Notes: generated by a model not told the origin, from the sequence alone. A DNA stretch of 64,000 nucleotides from Novosphingobium silvae (GCF_009856825.1 NZ_WVTD01000001.1:248001-312000); one strand, 5' to 3'; positions 41,123 to 49,373 are shown, counted from the first letter of the stretch. Made by a program: numbers and translations.

Positions 41123-41932
41123 ATGCTGTCGAGCCCTCTCTCGTCTCTCGAGCGGGTCGATCCCGTGCGGCCGCTGGCGCCGTACATTGGCGGCAAGCGC
41201 CAACTCGCCAAGCGCCTGGTGGCGCTGATCAACTCGATCGAGCACCGCACCTATGCCGAGGTATTCGTCGGAATGGGCGGCGTCTTCCTGCGCCGCGATC
41301 ACAAGCCGAAGGCCGAGGTCATCAACGACTGGTCCGAGGACGTGGCCACGTTCTTCCGCGTGATCCAGCACCACTACCTTGCCTTCCTCGACATGCTGCG
41401 CTGGCAGGTGACAAGCCGGGCCGGGTTCGAGAAGCTTCTCGCGCTCGAACCCAGTTCGCTGACCGACATGCAGCGCTCGGCGCGGTTCCTCTACCTGCAG
41501 CGCCTGGCGTTCGGGGGCAAGGTGCGGGGCAAGACGTTTGGTGTCTCGGCCGAGAACCCGGCACGCTTCGACGTGACGAAGCTGGGGCCCATGATCGAGG
41601 CGGTCCATGAGCGCCTCGCGGGGGTGACGATCGAGCGGTTGCCCTGGTCAGACTTCATCAGGCGGTACGATCGGCCGGGGACGCTGTTCTACCTCGATCC
41701 GCCGTACTACGGCAGCGAGGACGACTATGGCTGCGACATGTTCGGCCGGGGCGAGTTCGAAGCCATGGCCGAGCAGCTGCGCGGCGTGCGCGGCCGGTTC
41801 GTCCTGTCGCTCAATGATCATCCGGAAGTGCGCCGGATCTTCACCGGCTTCCAGTTCCGAGAGGAGCAGCTGAGCTACACCATCGGCGCCGGCGCGGCCA
41901 AGCAGGTGGGCGAGGTCATCATCACGAACTGA
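41123..41932 (+). CDS. D12-class adenine-N6 DNA methyltransferase (Dam-like)
   Basis: Protein of 269 aa. APYIGGKRQLAKRLVALI is SAM-binding motif I of the D12 group, and TLFYLDPPYYGSEDDYG holds the catalytic DPPY at residues 192-195. VFVGMGGVFLRRDHKPKAEVINDWSEDV and FVLSLNDHPEVRRIF complete the D12 layout. No restriction partner is adjacent, so it is an orphan that could protect phage DNA or tune regulation. Follows gpQ by 143 bp and ends before a terminator, so it is likely transcribed with P-Q. Confidence 0.92.
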   Translation: MLSSPLSSLERVDPVRPLAPYIGGKRQLAKRLVALINSIEHRTYAEVFVGMGGVFLRRDHKPKAEVINDWSEDVATFFRVIQHHYLAFLDMLRWQVTSRAGFEKLLALEPSSLTDMQRSARFLYLQRLAFGGKVRGKTFGVSAENPARFDVTKLGPMIEAVHERLAGVTIERLPWSDFIRRYDRPGTLFYLDPPYYGSEDDYGCDMFGRGEFEAMAEQLRGVRGRFVLSLNDHPEVRRIFTGFQFREEQLSYTIGAGAAKQVGEVIITN

Positions 41933-41960
41933 TCGGCACGCCACCAGCGGTCGAGGTCGA

Positions 41961-41992
41961 GGGCTCGGGGATCATTCCCCGGGCCCTTTTTC
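41961..41992 (+). terminator. Rho-independent terminator after the methylase
   Basis: GGGCTCGGGG-ATCATT-CCCCGGGCCC stem (one G·T pair) followed by TTTTTCGTT. Ends the rightward P-Q-methylase transcript. Confidence 0.8.
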
Positions 41993-42436
41993 GTTGGGCG
42001 CCGACTGAAGGTGCTCGGTCTCGCCGCCGTCACTGCAGCCCGGCCGCCCCGCCGACGAAAGAATATTGCGCGGCCCGGCAACGCCGCCACCCGCACCCTG
42101 ACCCCGCGCGCCGCGCTTGCCCCCACGCCTCGCCTGCTCGCTCTTTGGCCGGTATTTTCGCATGCCCCATCGCCACTGCGCACCCCGGACCATGGCGGTT
42201 TGGCCCGCCCCACGACGGTGAGAGGCGCTTCGCGCGTTTTTGGCGCTATTTTGCACGCCCCGTCCGGTTACGCGCCGTTTGGGAATGGCACGGCCCTTGC
42301 TCCTTGCCCCCTCGGATACCCGGGCGGCGCAGCCGCCCTCACACGCCGGCTCCGCTGGCGCTCCGCTGAAGGCGGGAAGAGACATCAAGGCATGGGGGCA
42401 ATACAAACTTGACGCCTGAGGGCGCCCTAAGCGCCC
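41993..42436. other. Non-coding stretch beside the replication-type gene
   Basis: Open frames on both strands here are low-complexity Arg/Ala/Pro with no family signature. The stretch includes many short G/C-rich inverted repeats (for example around GGCGGCGCAGCCGCC at 42324-42338) and ends in a perfect hairpin. It may contain regulatory RNA or an origin; nothing definite is visible. Confidence 0.4.
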
Positions 42437-42440
42437 TCAG
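42416..42440. terminator. Perfect 10-bp hairpin between convergent transcripts
   Basis: CTGAGGGCGC-CCTAA-GCGCCCTCAG, followed on the plus strand by TCCTTTTCCTTT. It overlaps the last codons of the leftward gene at 42437; U-rich only in the rightward sense. Confidence 0.55.
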
Positions 42441-43234
42441 TCCTTTTCCTTTAAGGTCTGTAGCCGGGGGTACAATGCCAGGTTGGCACTCGCACTAGGT
42501 ACAGAAGAAAGGCCAAGCATCTCCTCGTGCTGACGCATGGCGTCGATGTCGCCGCCGTACATGTGCGCCAGGCGCGAGGTCGCTGTTCCGCTTGCAAGAG
42601 CCCGCCGTTCGGAGTGCTCGCGTCCTACGCCTGCCGACAAGGAGCCAGTGAGGCTCTTGAGCAGCCGCTCTGCCTTGATCGCCATGCGGTTCGGAACCGC
42701 GCCTGATCCCTCGAGGTGACGGACCTTCTCGCGCAGCTTGCCGCCAAGCTTCTGGCGCAAGGTGCGCACGATCTCGATCGGCAGTTTCACCATGTCGATG
42801 AAGTAGGCGTTACTCGTTTGCTGACGCTGCGGACCTTCTCCTTTCGCGTTGCCGGTTTTCACCGTGCGCCGCACCCAGTCGACGATGCGGTGTTCGCGCA
42901 GGGTTTCCAGCATGCGCACAACCGTGCGACGGGAGAGGCGGCTCCGTTTGGAGATTTCGTCAAGGCTGGGATCGCAGCGGCCTGTCTTTCCATCCATGAC
43001 CCCGAACAGGGCTCGCAACACGCGGAGCGCGTTCTGCGAGATCGGAAGCGTCTTGCCATGCTCGCGAACGTGATCCGCATAGGCCTCTACCGTGTCGCGG
43101 TACACGTCCGTGAAGCGGTGGAAGTTCTCCTTCTTCGGCGTCGGCTCCCAGTAGATCGTGGAGACCTGGGCACGCGCGTCATCGACGTCGTAGCTACGCC
43201 GCCAGAGTCCGTTTCCTGCGCGATCGCCGCTCAT
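42437..43234 (-). CDS. Helix-turn-helix phage protein, replication-type
   Basis: Protein of 265 aa from ATG 43234 (MSGDRAGNGLWRRSYDVDDARAQVSTIYWEPTPKKENF). Residues about 60-130 form a winged helix (ALRVLRALFGVMDGKTGRCDPSLDEISKRSRLSRRTVVRMLETLREHRIVDWVRR), as in plasmid/phage replication initiators and RepC/DnaD-like proteins. The rest is basic and unassigned. Its start overlaps the integrase end by about 40 bp, so it is co-transcribed with the integrase. A replication or partition role is inferred from context. Confidence 0.6.
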   Translation of the reverse strand: MSGDRAGNGLWRRSYDVDDARAQVSTIYWEPTPKKENFHRFTDVYRDTVEAYADHVREHGKTLPISQNALRVLRALFGVMDGKTGRCDPSLDEISKRSRLSRRTVVRMLETLREHRIVDWVRRTVKTGNAKGEGPQRQQTSNAYFIDMVKLPIEIVRTLRQKLGGKLREKVRHLEGSGAVPNRMAIKAERLLKSLTGSLSAGVGREHSERRALASGTATSRLAHMYGGDIDAMRQHEEMLGLSSVPSASANLALYPRLQTLKEKD

Positions 43235-44537
43235 GCCCGGTCTCCCCGGACGGCGCGCGCCATGGCCGATGTTCCGGCAACAGCAAGTGCGGCTCCACCG
43301 CACCCTGCATCAGCAGGTCGGCCCATACCTGCGCCAGATGCCTCCTGCGAGGCAGATACATGGCGCGATTGTAGATCGGCTCCACGCCTTGCTGCGCGTG
43401 CGCGAGCATGAGGTCGATGATCGCGCGGTCGCGCTCCTGATCCTCCATCGCGGCGCGTTCGTTCATGATCGTCGAGAATGTCGACCGCCAACCATGCGGT
43501 ACGTGCAGCCCCGTGAATCCCGCGTCCCGATAGATCTTGCTCAGCGTGCTGTCGCTCATCGGACGCTTCCACCCGCCCACGCCCGGGAACAGCCAGGAGG
43601 GCCCTTCCGTCTCGCGGCAGGCCGGGCTTTCCGAGATCGCCGCCCGCGCAGTTGCCGCGGCGTCCCGCGACAGCGGAATGACGAATTCCCACGTGATATC
43701 GCGCTTCTGCGAGCGCGTGAGTTTCATCTTCGCGGCCGGGATGCGCCAGAGAGGATTGTTCCCGTCCAGCCCCTCGAACTCCTGCCGTTCGGCCAAGCGC
43801 ACCACGCCCGGCCGCGCTGCGGTCAACGCAAGCAGCCGCGAGGCTAGAAGAGTAGACCAGTGCGTGCCGGGCAGGTCCTCGATCGCGGCCAGCAGCTGCC
43901 GGGCATCTGCCACCTTCACCATGGCTGGCCGGAGCTTCGGGTCCGTGGGTGCAAGCGCCTTCTTGATGATCGCAGCCGGGTCCGTATCCGCCAGCCCCGA
44001 TGCGATCGCCCACACAAAGACGTCCGAGACGTGATTGCGCACTCGGTGCGCCATATCGTGCGCGCCGCGTTGCTCGATCTTGCGTATCATGGCCAGCACC
44101 ATCGGCGCGGTGATGCTGCGGATTGGCTTCGGCCCGAGCGAGGAGAAGACGTTGTTCTCCAGTCGGCTCAGAATGTGCGCCGCGTATCGTTCGGAAAGCG
44201 CCTTCGCCTTCACCGCGTGCCAGGCGCGCGCGATCTTCTCGAAGCTGTCCAGCGCGTCGGCTGCGGCCTGTGCCTTCCTGTCCTGCTTCTCGGCGGACGG
44301 GTCGATGCCGTCGCGTAGCTGCTGCTGGGCCTTGTCCCGCGCGTTGCGCGCTTGCGTGATTGTGACCTCGGGATAAGGGCCGATTGCGAGCAGCTTCTCC
44401 TTGCCCGCGAAGCGGTACTTCAACCGCCAGAGCTTCGAACCCGTTTTCCGCACGAGCAGGTACAGGCCCCGCTCGTCGAACATCTTCCGGTCCTTCTCGC
44501 CTGGCACCGCCTTTCGGCAGGCCGCATCCGTCAGCAC
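43194..44537 (-). CDS. int: Tyrosine recombinase integrase (P4-type)
   Basis: Site-specific recombinase of 447 aa that integrates at tRNA-Gln. The N-terminal DUF4102 arm-binding domain (LTDAACRKAVPGEKDRKMFDERGLYLLVRKTGSKLWRLKYRFAGKEKLLAIGPYPEVTITQAR) is followed by a core-binding domain. The catalytic domain shows Arg242 (LTAARPGVVRLAE), H348-G-W-R351, His380 and Tyr394 (NRAMYLPRR). Start is GTG 44537, about 150 bp from the attR core. Orientation with its start facing the tRNA is typical of P4-type elements. Confidence 0.93.
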   Translation of the reverse strand: MLTDAACRKAVPGEKDRKMFDERGLYLLVRKTGSKLWRLKYRFAGKEKLLAIGPYPEVTITQARNARDKAQQQLRDGIDPSAEKQDRKAQAAADALDSFEKIARAWHAVKAKALSERYAAHILSRLENNVFSSLGPKPIRSITAPMVLAMIRKIEQRGAHDMAHRVRNHVSDVFVWAIASGLADTDPAAIIKKALAPTDPKLRPAMVKVADARQLLAAIEDLPGTHWSTLLASRLLALTAARPGVVRLAERQEFEGLDGNNPLWRIPAAKMKLTRSQKRDITWEFVIPLSRDAAATARAAISESPACRETEGPSWLFPGVGGWKRPMSDSTLSKIYRDAGFTGLHVPHGWRSTFSTIMNERAAMEDQERDRAIIDLMLAHAQQGVEPIYNRAMYLPRRRHLAQVWADLLMQGAVEPHLLLPEHRPWRAPSGETGHERRSRRKRTLAA

Positions 44538-44686
44538 GGTGCGATACCCCCGCTACCCCGAAGAGTACCCCCGCGAGGGCTGCGCTTGGGTGAAATCGGG
44601 TGACACTGCATGAGACAGGAATGCCAGACAAACAGGCGCTTGCGCAAGGGCGCTGCGACTGGATGACACCGGCTGAAATTGGAGAT

Positions 44687-44703
44687 TGGATGCCCCGCGA
44701 GGA
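44687..44703. repeat. attR (17-bp core in tRNA-Gln 3' end)
   Basis: TGGATGCCCCGCGAGGA, identical to 8247-8263. It coincides with the tRNA 3' end and CCA, so integration keeps the tRNA gene intact. Confidence 0.88.
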
Positions 44704-44760
44704 TTCGAACCTCGATAGACGGAATCAGAATCCGTAGTCTTACCATTAGACGACGGGGCA
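44687..44760 (-). tRNA. tRNA-Gln (CTG anticodon)
   Basis: Minus-strand cloverleaf: acceptor TGCCCCG / CGGGGCA, anticodon stem-loop ACGGA-TTCTGAT-TCCGT with anticodon CTG (reads CAG), T-arm GAGGTTCGAATCCTC, discriminator T and encoded CCA at 44689-44687. It serves as the phage attachment target. Confidence 0.95.
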
Positions 44761-44960
44761 CCGGAGGGCGCCCCTCTAGAGGCGCTTGCGATTCGGGTCA
44801 AGCGCCTTGGTGAAATTCGGTTCGAGGGCTCCCGCGCTCCCTCGCGGACGGGCGAAAAGCACTCCGCGCGGCGCCACTTGTGCCTTTGCACATAGGGCGT
44901 TAGCATCAGGGCAGGTGCCCGCCGGCCTGGCGGGAAGATATGTGAACGAGAATAGTCATC

Positions 44961-46421
44961 ATGGCGGAGCAAGATCCGCCGGTTGCGAAAGTCGATGTGT
45001 CGGGCCGCAGTGGACGGCGGCGAAAGGGTCGGAGAGGAAAGTCGGGCGCGCCCGGCGGGTCTTCGCCCAACGGCACAGCCAAGGTGAAGACGCGCCCTCC
45101 GGCAGGCGCGCGGGTTTCCGAGGCCGGCAAAGCGCCGCGCGCAGAACAGCAGCCCCGGGCCCGGCCCGCGGCGAAGGCGAAGGGATCTCCCGACAGGGGA
45201 TCGCCGGCGAAGGCGGAGGTGCAGCCCGTCGCGGCCGGAGCGCTCCTTTCCGGCCCGCACGCGACTACGGGCCACCCGCCTCTACCATCGCCCGCATTGG
45301 CGCCCGCATTGGCGCCCGCATCGCCGTCGGGGTCGCTGTCGGGAGCGGCATCCACCGCCTCCTCGCCCCTGCCGCGCCAGTCCTACGCCGCCATCGATCT
45401 TGGCACGAACAACTGCCGCCTGCTGATCGCGCGTCCCTCGGGCGAGAACTTCACCGTGATCGACGCCTTCAGCCGCGTGGTGCGCCTTGGCGAGGGGATC
45501 GCGCAGAGCGGACGGCTGTCCGACGCGGCGATGGAGCGCACGCTTTCGGCGCTGCGGATCTGCGCGGACAAGCTGATGCGCCGCAACGTCTACCTCGCCC
45601 GCTCGGTGGCGACCGAGGCATGCCGGCGCGCCGCCAACGGCCCCGAATTCATCGAACGCGTCCGGCGCGAGACCGGCATCGCTCTCGACATCATCAGCGC
45701 GCGCGAGGAAGCGCGCCTTGCCGTGCTGGGCTGCCACGTCCTGCTGGAGGACGGCTTCGGCCCGGCCATGATCTTCGACATCGGCGGCGGATCGACCGAA
45801 CTCGTGCTGATCGAGAGCACCGGCACCGTGCCGCGCATCCTCGACTGGCAAAGCGTGCCCTGGGGCGTCGTCTCGCTGACGGAAAGCTGCGGCAGCGAAG
45901 GCGCCACGCACCAGCAGCGCCTCGATCGCTACCGCCACATGCACAGCCTCGTCGCGGAAAGCTTCGCCGCCTTCTCCAAGCGCGTGGCGCCCGCGCGCGA
46001 AAGCGCCAGCCAGGAAGGCCCGCTGCGCCTGCTCGGCACCAGCGGCACGGTGACCACGCTCGCCAGCCTCCATCTCGAACTTCCGCAGTACGACCGCCGG
46101 ATGGTGGACGGGCTGATCGTGCCGGCCGAATCCATGCGCGGGATCTCCTCGCGCCTGTCCTCGATGTCGCTCGATGAGCGGCGCGAGGTGGCCTGCATCG
46201 GGCGCGAGCGGGCGGACCTCGTGGTGGCGGGCTGCGCCATCCTCGAGGCCATCCTCGACCTGTGGCCCGCCGCGCGCCTGGGCGTTGCGGATCGCGGCAT
46301 CCGCGAAGGCATCCTGCGCAGCCTGATCGCTTCCCACAACCACGGCCAGGCGCGCGGGGGCGGGCTGCGGCCCGGCCGATCCCCCGCCGATGCCGTCCGC
46401 AATGCAGTAGGTGCCCGATGA
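44961..46421 (+). CDS. ppx: Exopolyphosphatase / guanosine pentaphosphatase (Ppx/GppA family)
   Basis: Protein of 486 aa. The ASKHA phosphatase core starts at about residue 142: AAIDLGTNNCRLLIARPSG (phosphate-1), RLGEGIAQSGRLSDAAMERTLSALR, SVATEACRRAANG, IFDIGGGSTELVLIE (phosphate-2) and LLGTSGTVTTLASLHLEL. About 140 residues of basic, Pro/Ala-rich low-complexity sequence precede the core, longer than in most homologues. It hydrolyses polyphosphate or pppGpp. Coupled to rlmE by an ATGA overlap. Confidence 0.9.
   Translation: MAEQDPPVAKVDVSGRSGRRRKGRRGKSGAPGGSSPNGTAKVKTRPPAGARVSEAGKAPRAEQQPRARPAAKAKGSPDRGSPAKAEVQPVAAGALLSGPHATTGHPPLPSPALAPALAPASPSGSLSGAASTASSPLPRQSYAAIDLGTNNCRLLIARPSGENFTVIDAFSRVVRLGEGIAQSGRLSDAAMERTLSALRICADKLMRRNVYLARSVATEACRRAANGPEFIERVRRETGIALDIISAREEARLAVLGCHVLLEDGFGPAMIFDIGGGSTELVLIESTGTVPRILDWQSVPWGVVSLTESCGSEGATHQQRLDRYRHMHSLVAESFAAFSKRVAPARESASQEGPLRLLGTSGTVTTLASLHLELPQYDRRMVDGLIVPAESMRGISSRLSSMSLDERREVACIGRERADLVVAGCAILEAILDLWPAARLGVADRGIREGILRSLIASHNHGQARGGGLRPGRSPADAVRNAVGAR
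45289..45324 (+). repeat. 12-bp tandem repeat in ppx 5' region
   Basis: CGCCCGCATTGG occurs twice and a third near-copy follows (CGCCCGCATCGC), encoding Pro-Ala-Leu-Ala type units. Copy-number change would vary the linker by four residues without changing the frame. Confidence 0.75.
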
Positions 46422-47089
46422 GCCGTTCCGGCAAAGACCCCGGTGAGCGGCTGCGCACCGCCAAGAAGCGTACGACAAGTTCGGCGCGCTGGCTGACGCG
46501 CCAGTTGAACGATCCTTACGTGAAGAAGGCAAAGGCCGACGGCTACCGCAGCCGGGCGGCCTACAAGCTTCTGGAACTGGACGAGAAGTTCGACCTGTTC
46601 AAAGGCGTGACCCGCGCGGTCGACCTTGGCGTCGCGCCCGGCGGGTGGAGCCAGGTGCTGCGCCTCAAGGTGCCCAAGGCCAGGGTCGTGGGCATCGACC
46701 TGCTGCCCACCGACCCGATCGAGGGCGTGACCCTGTTCCAGATGGACTTCATGGCCGACGAGGCGCCCGCAGCGCTGGAAGGCGCACTGGAAGGCGCGCC
46801 GGATCTTGTCCTGTCGGACATGGCGGCGAACACCGTGGGCCACAAGCAGACCGACCATTTGCGCACCATGGGCCTTGTGGAGACCGCGGCGGACTTTGCG
46901 ATCCAGTCGATGGCGCCGGGCGGCGCCTTCGTCGCCAAAGTTCTGGCGGGCGGCACCGACACCGAACTGCTCGGCCTGCTCAAGCGCCATTTCAGCAGCG
47001 TCAAGCACGCCAAGCCGCCCGCAAGCCGCAAGGATTCGTCCGAATGGTACGTGATCGCCAAAGGCTTCAAGGGTCGGTCCGAGGCTTGA
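46418..47089 (+). CDS. rlmE: 23S rRNA (uridine-2552-2'-O)-methyltransferase RlmE
   Basis: FtsJ/RrmJ family, 223 aa. AYKLLELDEKFDLFKGVTRAVDLGVAPGGWSQVL has catalytic Lys and SAM-binding motif I, DLVLSDMAANTVGHKQTDHLR the catalytic Asp, FVAKVLAGGTDTELL the second Lys, and SSEWYVIAKGFK ends the fold. It methylates U2552 in the ribosomal A-loop. Start chosen at the ATG overlapping the ppx stop; a longer frame would lie in ppx. Confidence 0.95.
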   Translation: MSRSGKDPGERLRTAKKRTTSSARWLTRQLNDPYVKKAKADGYRSRAAYKLLELDEKFDLFKGVTRAVDLGVAPGGWSQVLRLKVPKARVVGIDLLPTDPIEGVTLFQMDFMADEAPAALEGALEGAPDLVLSDMAANTVGHKQTDHLRTMGLVETAADFAIQSMAPGGAFVAKVLAGGTDTELLGLLKRHFSSVKHAKPPASRKDSSEWYVIAKGFKGRSEA

Positions 47090-47114
47090 CACACATAACC
47101 ATTTAGGTTATACG
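47086..47114 (+). promoter_or_regulatory. Strong sigma-70 promoter with palindrome in spacer
   Basis: TTGACA (47086-47091), 17-bp spacer, TATACG (47109-47114). The spacer and -10 contain ATAACC-ATTTA-GGTTAT (47095-47111), a perfect 6-bp inverted repeat that looks like a repressor operator. It overlaps the rlmE stop and points into a region without an obvious rightward gene. Confidence 0.65.
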
Positions 47115-47629
47115 CCGCAGCATCGATTGCGATCCTTGGGATCACGATCGAACAAGCGGCGGGCCGGGAGCGTGTAGCTGACGCTTCTTCTCTCCCGGCG
47201 CGGTCGGCGTTTCGGTCGTGGACACCGGAACAGCCACATCAGGATGCGCGGACGAAGATGAGGGTATGCCCTCAGGGAAGACGGCATGGGATGCGAGCCC
47301 TGCCCGTCACCCCCGCGCACCGCACGGGCTCGGCTCTCGGGAGTTTCTCATAGCCTCTCCCGTGGCCCTCGGCGAACAAAAGGTTTGAACCGGCAGTCCT
47401 TGCGTGATGCCCGCAAGGAACCCCAGCGCCGACCGCCTCGCCGTCCGCTGAACTTCTCCCCCGGCGTTACCCCGCACTCGCCAGCGGGCGATGAGGCCTG
47501 CCCGCGGCCGGCGTACATCCAGACGATGGCTTTTCCATGCGCTGTGACGAAGACGGCCCGCAGGCGACTCGGTGGCGCTTGCGGACCGTCTTCCACCGAC
47601 CTGGCGGATCGCCGGGTTCGATCGCGCGA
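47115..47629. other. Region downstream of the promoter, possible structured RNA
   Basis: About 510 bp between rlmE and the convergent cytochrome gene. No frame has family-level similarity; a minus-strand frame ends …SYTLPARRLFDRDPKDRNRCCGV at 47108 but lacks support. Several strong stems can be drawn, e.g. GCCGGGAG…CTCCCGGC (about 47163-47202) enclosing GCGT…ACGC. Possible non-coding RNA or an unknown short gene. Confidence 0.35.
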
Positions 47630-48337
47630 TCAGGGCTCGCTGGAGCCGACCTTGGCCTGCGTCTCCGAGACGGCGCCCACGGCGCGGTTGGCGACGCCGG
47701 GCTGGCCGGCGGGAACGCCGGTGGGCTCGCCCGCAGGCGCGGCGGCGGCGTCTCCGCCTTGGGCGGGAGCCGCGGCGCCTTCAGCCGGCGCGGCAGCACC
47801 CTCTGCCGGTGCGGCAGGGAGCGGAAGGTTGGAGCCCTGCGAATTCAGGTAGGCGATGATGTTCGCACGGTCTTCCGGCTTGGAAAGGCCCGCGAACGTC
47901 ATCTTGGTGCCCGGCGCGAAGGCCTTCGGGCTCTTGAGCCATTCGTTCAGCGCGTCGAAGGTCCAGGTGCCGCCCTTGCTCTTGAGCGCGTCGGAGAAGG
48001 GGAAGCCGTTTGCCCCCGTGCCGATGCCTTCGCCCACCACGGCATGCAGGTTGGGGCCGATGCCGTTGGCGCCGCCCGCGTTGATCGTGTGGCAGGAGGT
48101 GCACTTGGCGAAAGTCGCCTCGCCCTTGGCAAGGTCGGCGCTGGCCAGCAGGGTCGCGATGGGGACGTCGCCGCCGCCTTCGCCTTCCTCGGCGACGCCT
48201 TCCACGGCGAAGCCCGGGGTTTCGGGGGCATGGTGCTTGTCAGCCTGGAAGTACATCCCGCTGGCGATGGTCAGTCCCAGGCCGACGATGCCCGAGAATA
48301 GAGTCCAGCCGGCGATAGTATTGAAACGATCGTCCAT
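47630..48337 (-). CDS. Membrane-anchored c-type cytochrome
   Basis: Protein of 235 aa with an uncleaved N-terminal anchor (TIAGWTLFSGIVGLGLTIASGMYF). The haem site is C79-T-S-C82-H83 (AKCTSCHTINAGGANGIGPNLHAVVG), with axial Met146 (PGTKMTFAGL). The fold is class I, like mitochondrial cytochrome c and CycM, which carries electrons from the bc1 complex to the terminal oxidase. A C-terminal Ala/Pro/Glu-rich tail (repeats of AAPAEG) is unusual and probably a flexible linker. Confidence 0.93.
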   Translation of the reverse strand: MDDRFNTIAGWTLFSGIVGLGLTIASGMYFQADKHHAPETPGFAVEGVAEEGEGGGDVPIATLLASADLAKGEATFAKCTSCHTINAGGANGIGPNLHAVVGEGIGTGANGFPFSDALKSKGGTWTFDALNEWLKSPKAFAPGTKMTFAGLSKPEDRANIIAYLNSQGSNLPLPAAPAEGAAAPAEGAAAPAQGGDAAAAPAGEPTGVPAGQPGVANRAVGAVSETQAKVGSSEP

Positions 48338-48473
48338 TCGTGCATGCCCCTGCGGCTAAATATAGCTCATCCTGTGGCTTCGGGCTCTAGTGGGCGCCTT
48401 GATCCAGCGCAAGAGCCATTCAGGATATCGGCCATTGCGCCGCGCCCCGGCTCGTCCTAATCGCGCGCACGTC

Positions 48474-49373
48474 ATGAACGCCTATCCTCAGCCCGCCATC
48501 GCTCTCGTCGCCGAGATGGAAGCCGCCGCCCTCGAGGCTCCCGCGCGGGCCGTCGCGCTGCAGGGCGCGCCCGGCTGCAACGGGCACCGCGCCGCGCTCG
48601 AGCACGACGCGCATTGCCTGCCGCTGCCGTGCTTCTCATTCGAGGACGCGCTGGATGCGGTGAAGGAAGGCCGCGCCGACCGCGCGCTCATCCCTATCGA
48701 GAACTCGCAGCACGGCCGGGTCGCGGACATCCATTTCCTGCTCCCCGAAAGCGGCCTGTCGATCGTGGGCGAGCATTTCATGTCGATCCATCACGACCTG
48801 ATGGCGCTTCCGGGCGCGCGCGGCCCGTTCAAGGCCGCCTACAGCCACCCGCAGGCGCTTGGCCAGTCGCGCCACTACTTGCGCGAGCGCGGCATCGTGC
48901 CGATGGCCTATGCCGACACCGCAGGAGCCGCCGCCCTGGTGCGCGAGGCCGGCGATCCGGCCGCCTGCGCCATCGCGCCCCGGCTCGCGGCCGAACTCTA
49001 CGGCCTCGACGTGATCGCCGAGAACGTGGAGGACGCGGCCGACAACACCACCCGGTTCGTGGCGCTGGCACGCGAGCCGCTGGACCCCTTCGACCTGCGC
49101 GGCCAGACGGCGATGACCACTTTCATCTTCGAGGTGAAGAACATCCCCGCCGCCCTCTACAAGGCGCTTGGCGGCTTCGCGACGAACGGGGTCAACATGA
49201 CCAAGCTGGAGAGCTACCAGATCGGCGCCAGCTTCGCGGCCACCACCTTCTACGCCGACATCGAAGGCGCGCCGGGCGACCCGCGCGTCGACAGCGCGCT
49301 GCAGGAGCTGGCGTTCCACTGCAAGTACGTCCGTCCGCTGGGCACGTATCGTCAGGCTCGCCCGCGCGGCTGA
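48474..49373 (+). CDS. pheA: Prephenate dehydratase
   Basis: Monofunctional enzyme of 299 aa converting prephenate to phenylpyruvate in phenylalanine synthesis. The catalytic domain has ALIPIENSQHGRVADIHFLL, SHPQALGQSRHYL and NTTRFVALAR (the T-R-F motif). The C-terminal ACT domain (TAMTTFIFEVKNIPAALYKALGGFATNGVNMTKLESYQ) senses Phe; the usual ESRP is ESYQ here, as in several alphaproteobacteria. Start 48474 avoids an unlikely Arg/Pro extension. Confidence 0.94.
   Translation: MNAYPQPAIALVAEMEAAALEAPARAVALQGAPGCNGHRAALEHDAHCLPLPCFSFEDALDAVKEGRADRALIPIENSQHGRVADIHFLLPESGLSIVGEHFMSIHHDLMALPGARGPFKAAYSHPQALGQSRHYLRERGIVPMAYADTAGAAALVREAGDPAACAIAPRLAAELYGLDVIAENVEDAADNTTRFVALAREPLDPFDLRGQTAMTTFIFEVKNIPAALYKALGGFATNGVNMTKLESYQIGASFAATTFYADIEGAPGDPRVDSALQELAFHCKYVRPLGTYRQARPRG

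Larger units (their letters stand above)
8247..44703. mobile_element. P2-like prophage integrated at tRNA-Gln(CTG)
   Basis: About 36.4 kb bounded by a 17-bp direct repeat identical to the tRNA-Gln 3' end. It carries a P4-type integrase next to the tRNA, a full P2-order head and tail set (Q P O N M L X R S; V W J I FI FII E/E' T U D), lysis genes, repressor and Cro-type genes, an Ogr-like activator and an AlpA-like gene at the far end. All essential structural ORFs are intact; two small early genes look frameshifted. Cargo comprises flippase, glycosyltransferase, acyltransferase and an adenine methylase. Confidence 0.93.

Noticed and set aside
42011-42412. Plus-strand 133-codon and minus-strand 144-codon frames beside the methylase
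   Set aside because: Low-complexity Arg/Ala/Pro composition typical of unused frames in GC-rich DNA.
46561-47320. Minus-strand frames opposite rlmE and the intergenic region
   Set aside because: No family signature; the longer one is antisense to the clear RlmE frame and the shorter one has no ribosome site.
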